A DNA stretch of 61,928 nt from Candidatus Desulfosporosinus nitrosoreducens. GTDB lineage: Bacteria; Bacillota; Desulfitobacteriia; Desulfitobacteriales; Desulfitobacteriaceae. This document shows positions 61,609 to 61,928 of this stretch, in pieces. A program made the position numbers and the translations under genes. Numbering within the stretch: the stretch's first letter is position 1; every line of letters starts with the position of its first letter. The stretch spans positions 1-61,928 of the forward strand of contig NZ_JAVHUW010000037.1 in the NCBI RefSeq assembly GCF_030954495.1, given 5' to 3'. The notes under the pieces are model-generated. The model did no database searches, had not been told where the DNA came from, and saw nothing but the letters and a program-made list of their open reading frames with translations.

Positions 61609-61928
61609 TATGTAATGTTAAGACTTAATTTTCAGATCCGACACCGCTCCATGACGGACGTAACTACGACCTGTTCTTCTAAGTCTTCCGGCATAGGCCC
61701 GCATTTTCCGTTTTTAAAGCTCATACGTTGATTCAAGCCCCATAATTGTTTTCTGGGCATGTAGCGGGTTTGGAATGATAATACCGTATCCTCCCTATAT
61801 AAATTTGATTTTTCTTGGTTTTCCTCTTGTTTTCATAGAATTGCTAATTCACCAAAAGAACTTATCAAGGATAGAACTTGCATAGAATGCTTAATTCAGA
61901 GAAATTGAGTAGGGCAAAGCCAACGTCT
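61609..61928. other. Window end without a clear gene
   Basis: A minus-strand 42-codon frame (begins MPRKQLWGLNQRMSF, ends near 61,636) has no ribosome site and may be a fragment. Nothing else was recognised. Confidence 0.4.

Noticed and set aside
1..61928. tRNA, rRNA or CRISPR loci
   Set aside because: No cloverleaf with a TTCRANYC arm, no rRNA core sequence and no short-repeat array was found on reading.

Overview
The window looks like chromosome from a strictly or facultatively anaerobic, endospore-lineage Bacillota of the Desulfitobacterium/Desulfosporosinus type (inference). The signs are moderate GC, strong GGAGG-type ribosome sites with many TTG and GTG starts, CWB2 cell-wall repeats, BlaI/BlaR1 pairs, a FliK-like/FlhB-tail (YlqG/YlqH-like) gene pair, and very large fatty-acid/CoA-ester catabolic operons run by sigma-54. 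No rRNA, tRNA or CRISPR array was seen.

Layout. 1-2,140: a truncated CWB2 surface protein (minus), an acyl-CoA dehydrogenase relic, and a MarR regulator with a small Cys-rich protein behind a clear promoter and operator. 2,141-17,412: a 13-gene minus-strand beta-oxidation operon (two acyl-CoA dehydrogenases, two thiolases, two hydroxyacyl-CoA dehydrogenases, two enoyl-CoA hydratases, three SDRs, a Zn-alcohol dehydrogenase and an acetyl-CoA-hydrolase-type CoA-transferase), preceded by a sigma-54 promoter. 17,800-20,800: an unknown membrane protein (minus, own sigma-54 promoter) divergent from an AcoR-like GAF-PAS-AAA-HTH activator. 21,182-34,381: branched-chain amino-acid-type ABC transporter, amidohydrolase, a second sigma-54 activator (PAS type), CoA-transferase A/B, a PanE-like dehydrogenase, a BKACE (DUF849) enzyme and an MFS carrier. 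The flanking transcription units each start with a 16-nt -24/-12 element, and the ABC/amidohydrolase and BKACE control regions share three copies each of a palindrome close to TTGGCGATATTGCCAA. I read this as one sigma-54 regulon that imports an organic acid or amide, oxidises it to a beta-keto acid, and cleaves it with acetyl-CoA to acetoacetate plus a new acyl-CoA. The A/B CoA-transferase would activate the acetoacetate, and thiolases and beta-oxidation enzymes would finish the job.

34,300-61,928 is accessory: DNA alkylation repair, NTF2-like, secreted repeat proteins, a FliK-like protein with six near-identical 225-bp repeats followed by a FlhB-tail protein, an ArsR-controlled ferredoxin/flavodoxin gene, a MoaE-like protein, an ABC-F resistance-type ATPase behind a leader-peptide attenuator, two radical SAM enzymes with a secreted protein, a BNR-repeat protein, a BlaI/BlaR1 system, an acyl carrier protein and a Uma2 nuclease-fold protein.

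A recurring theme is gene debris. Short decayed copies of the window's own genes (acyl-CoA dehydrogenase, thiolase, sigma-54 activators, the DNA-alkylation gene 3' end, the ABC-F tail) lie in intergenic DNA or are grafted onto live genes.
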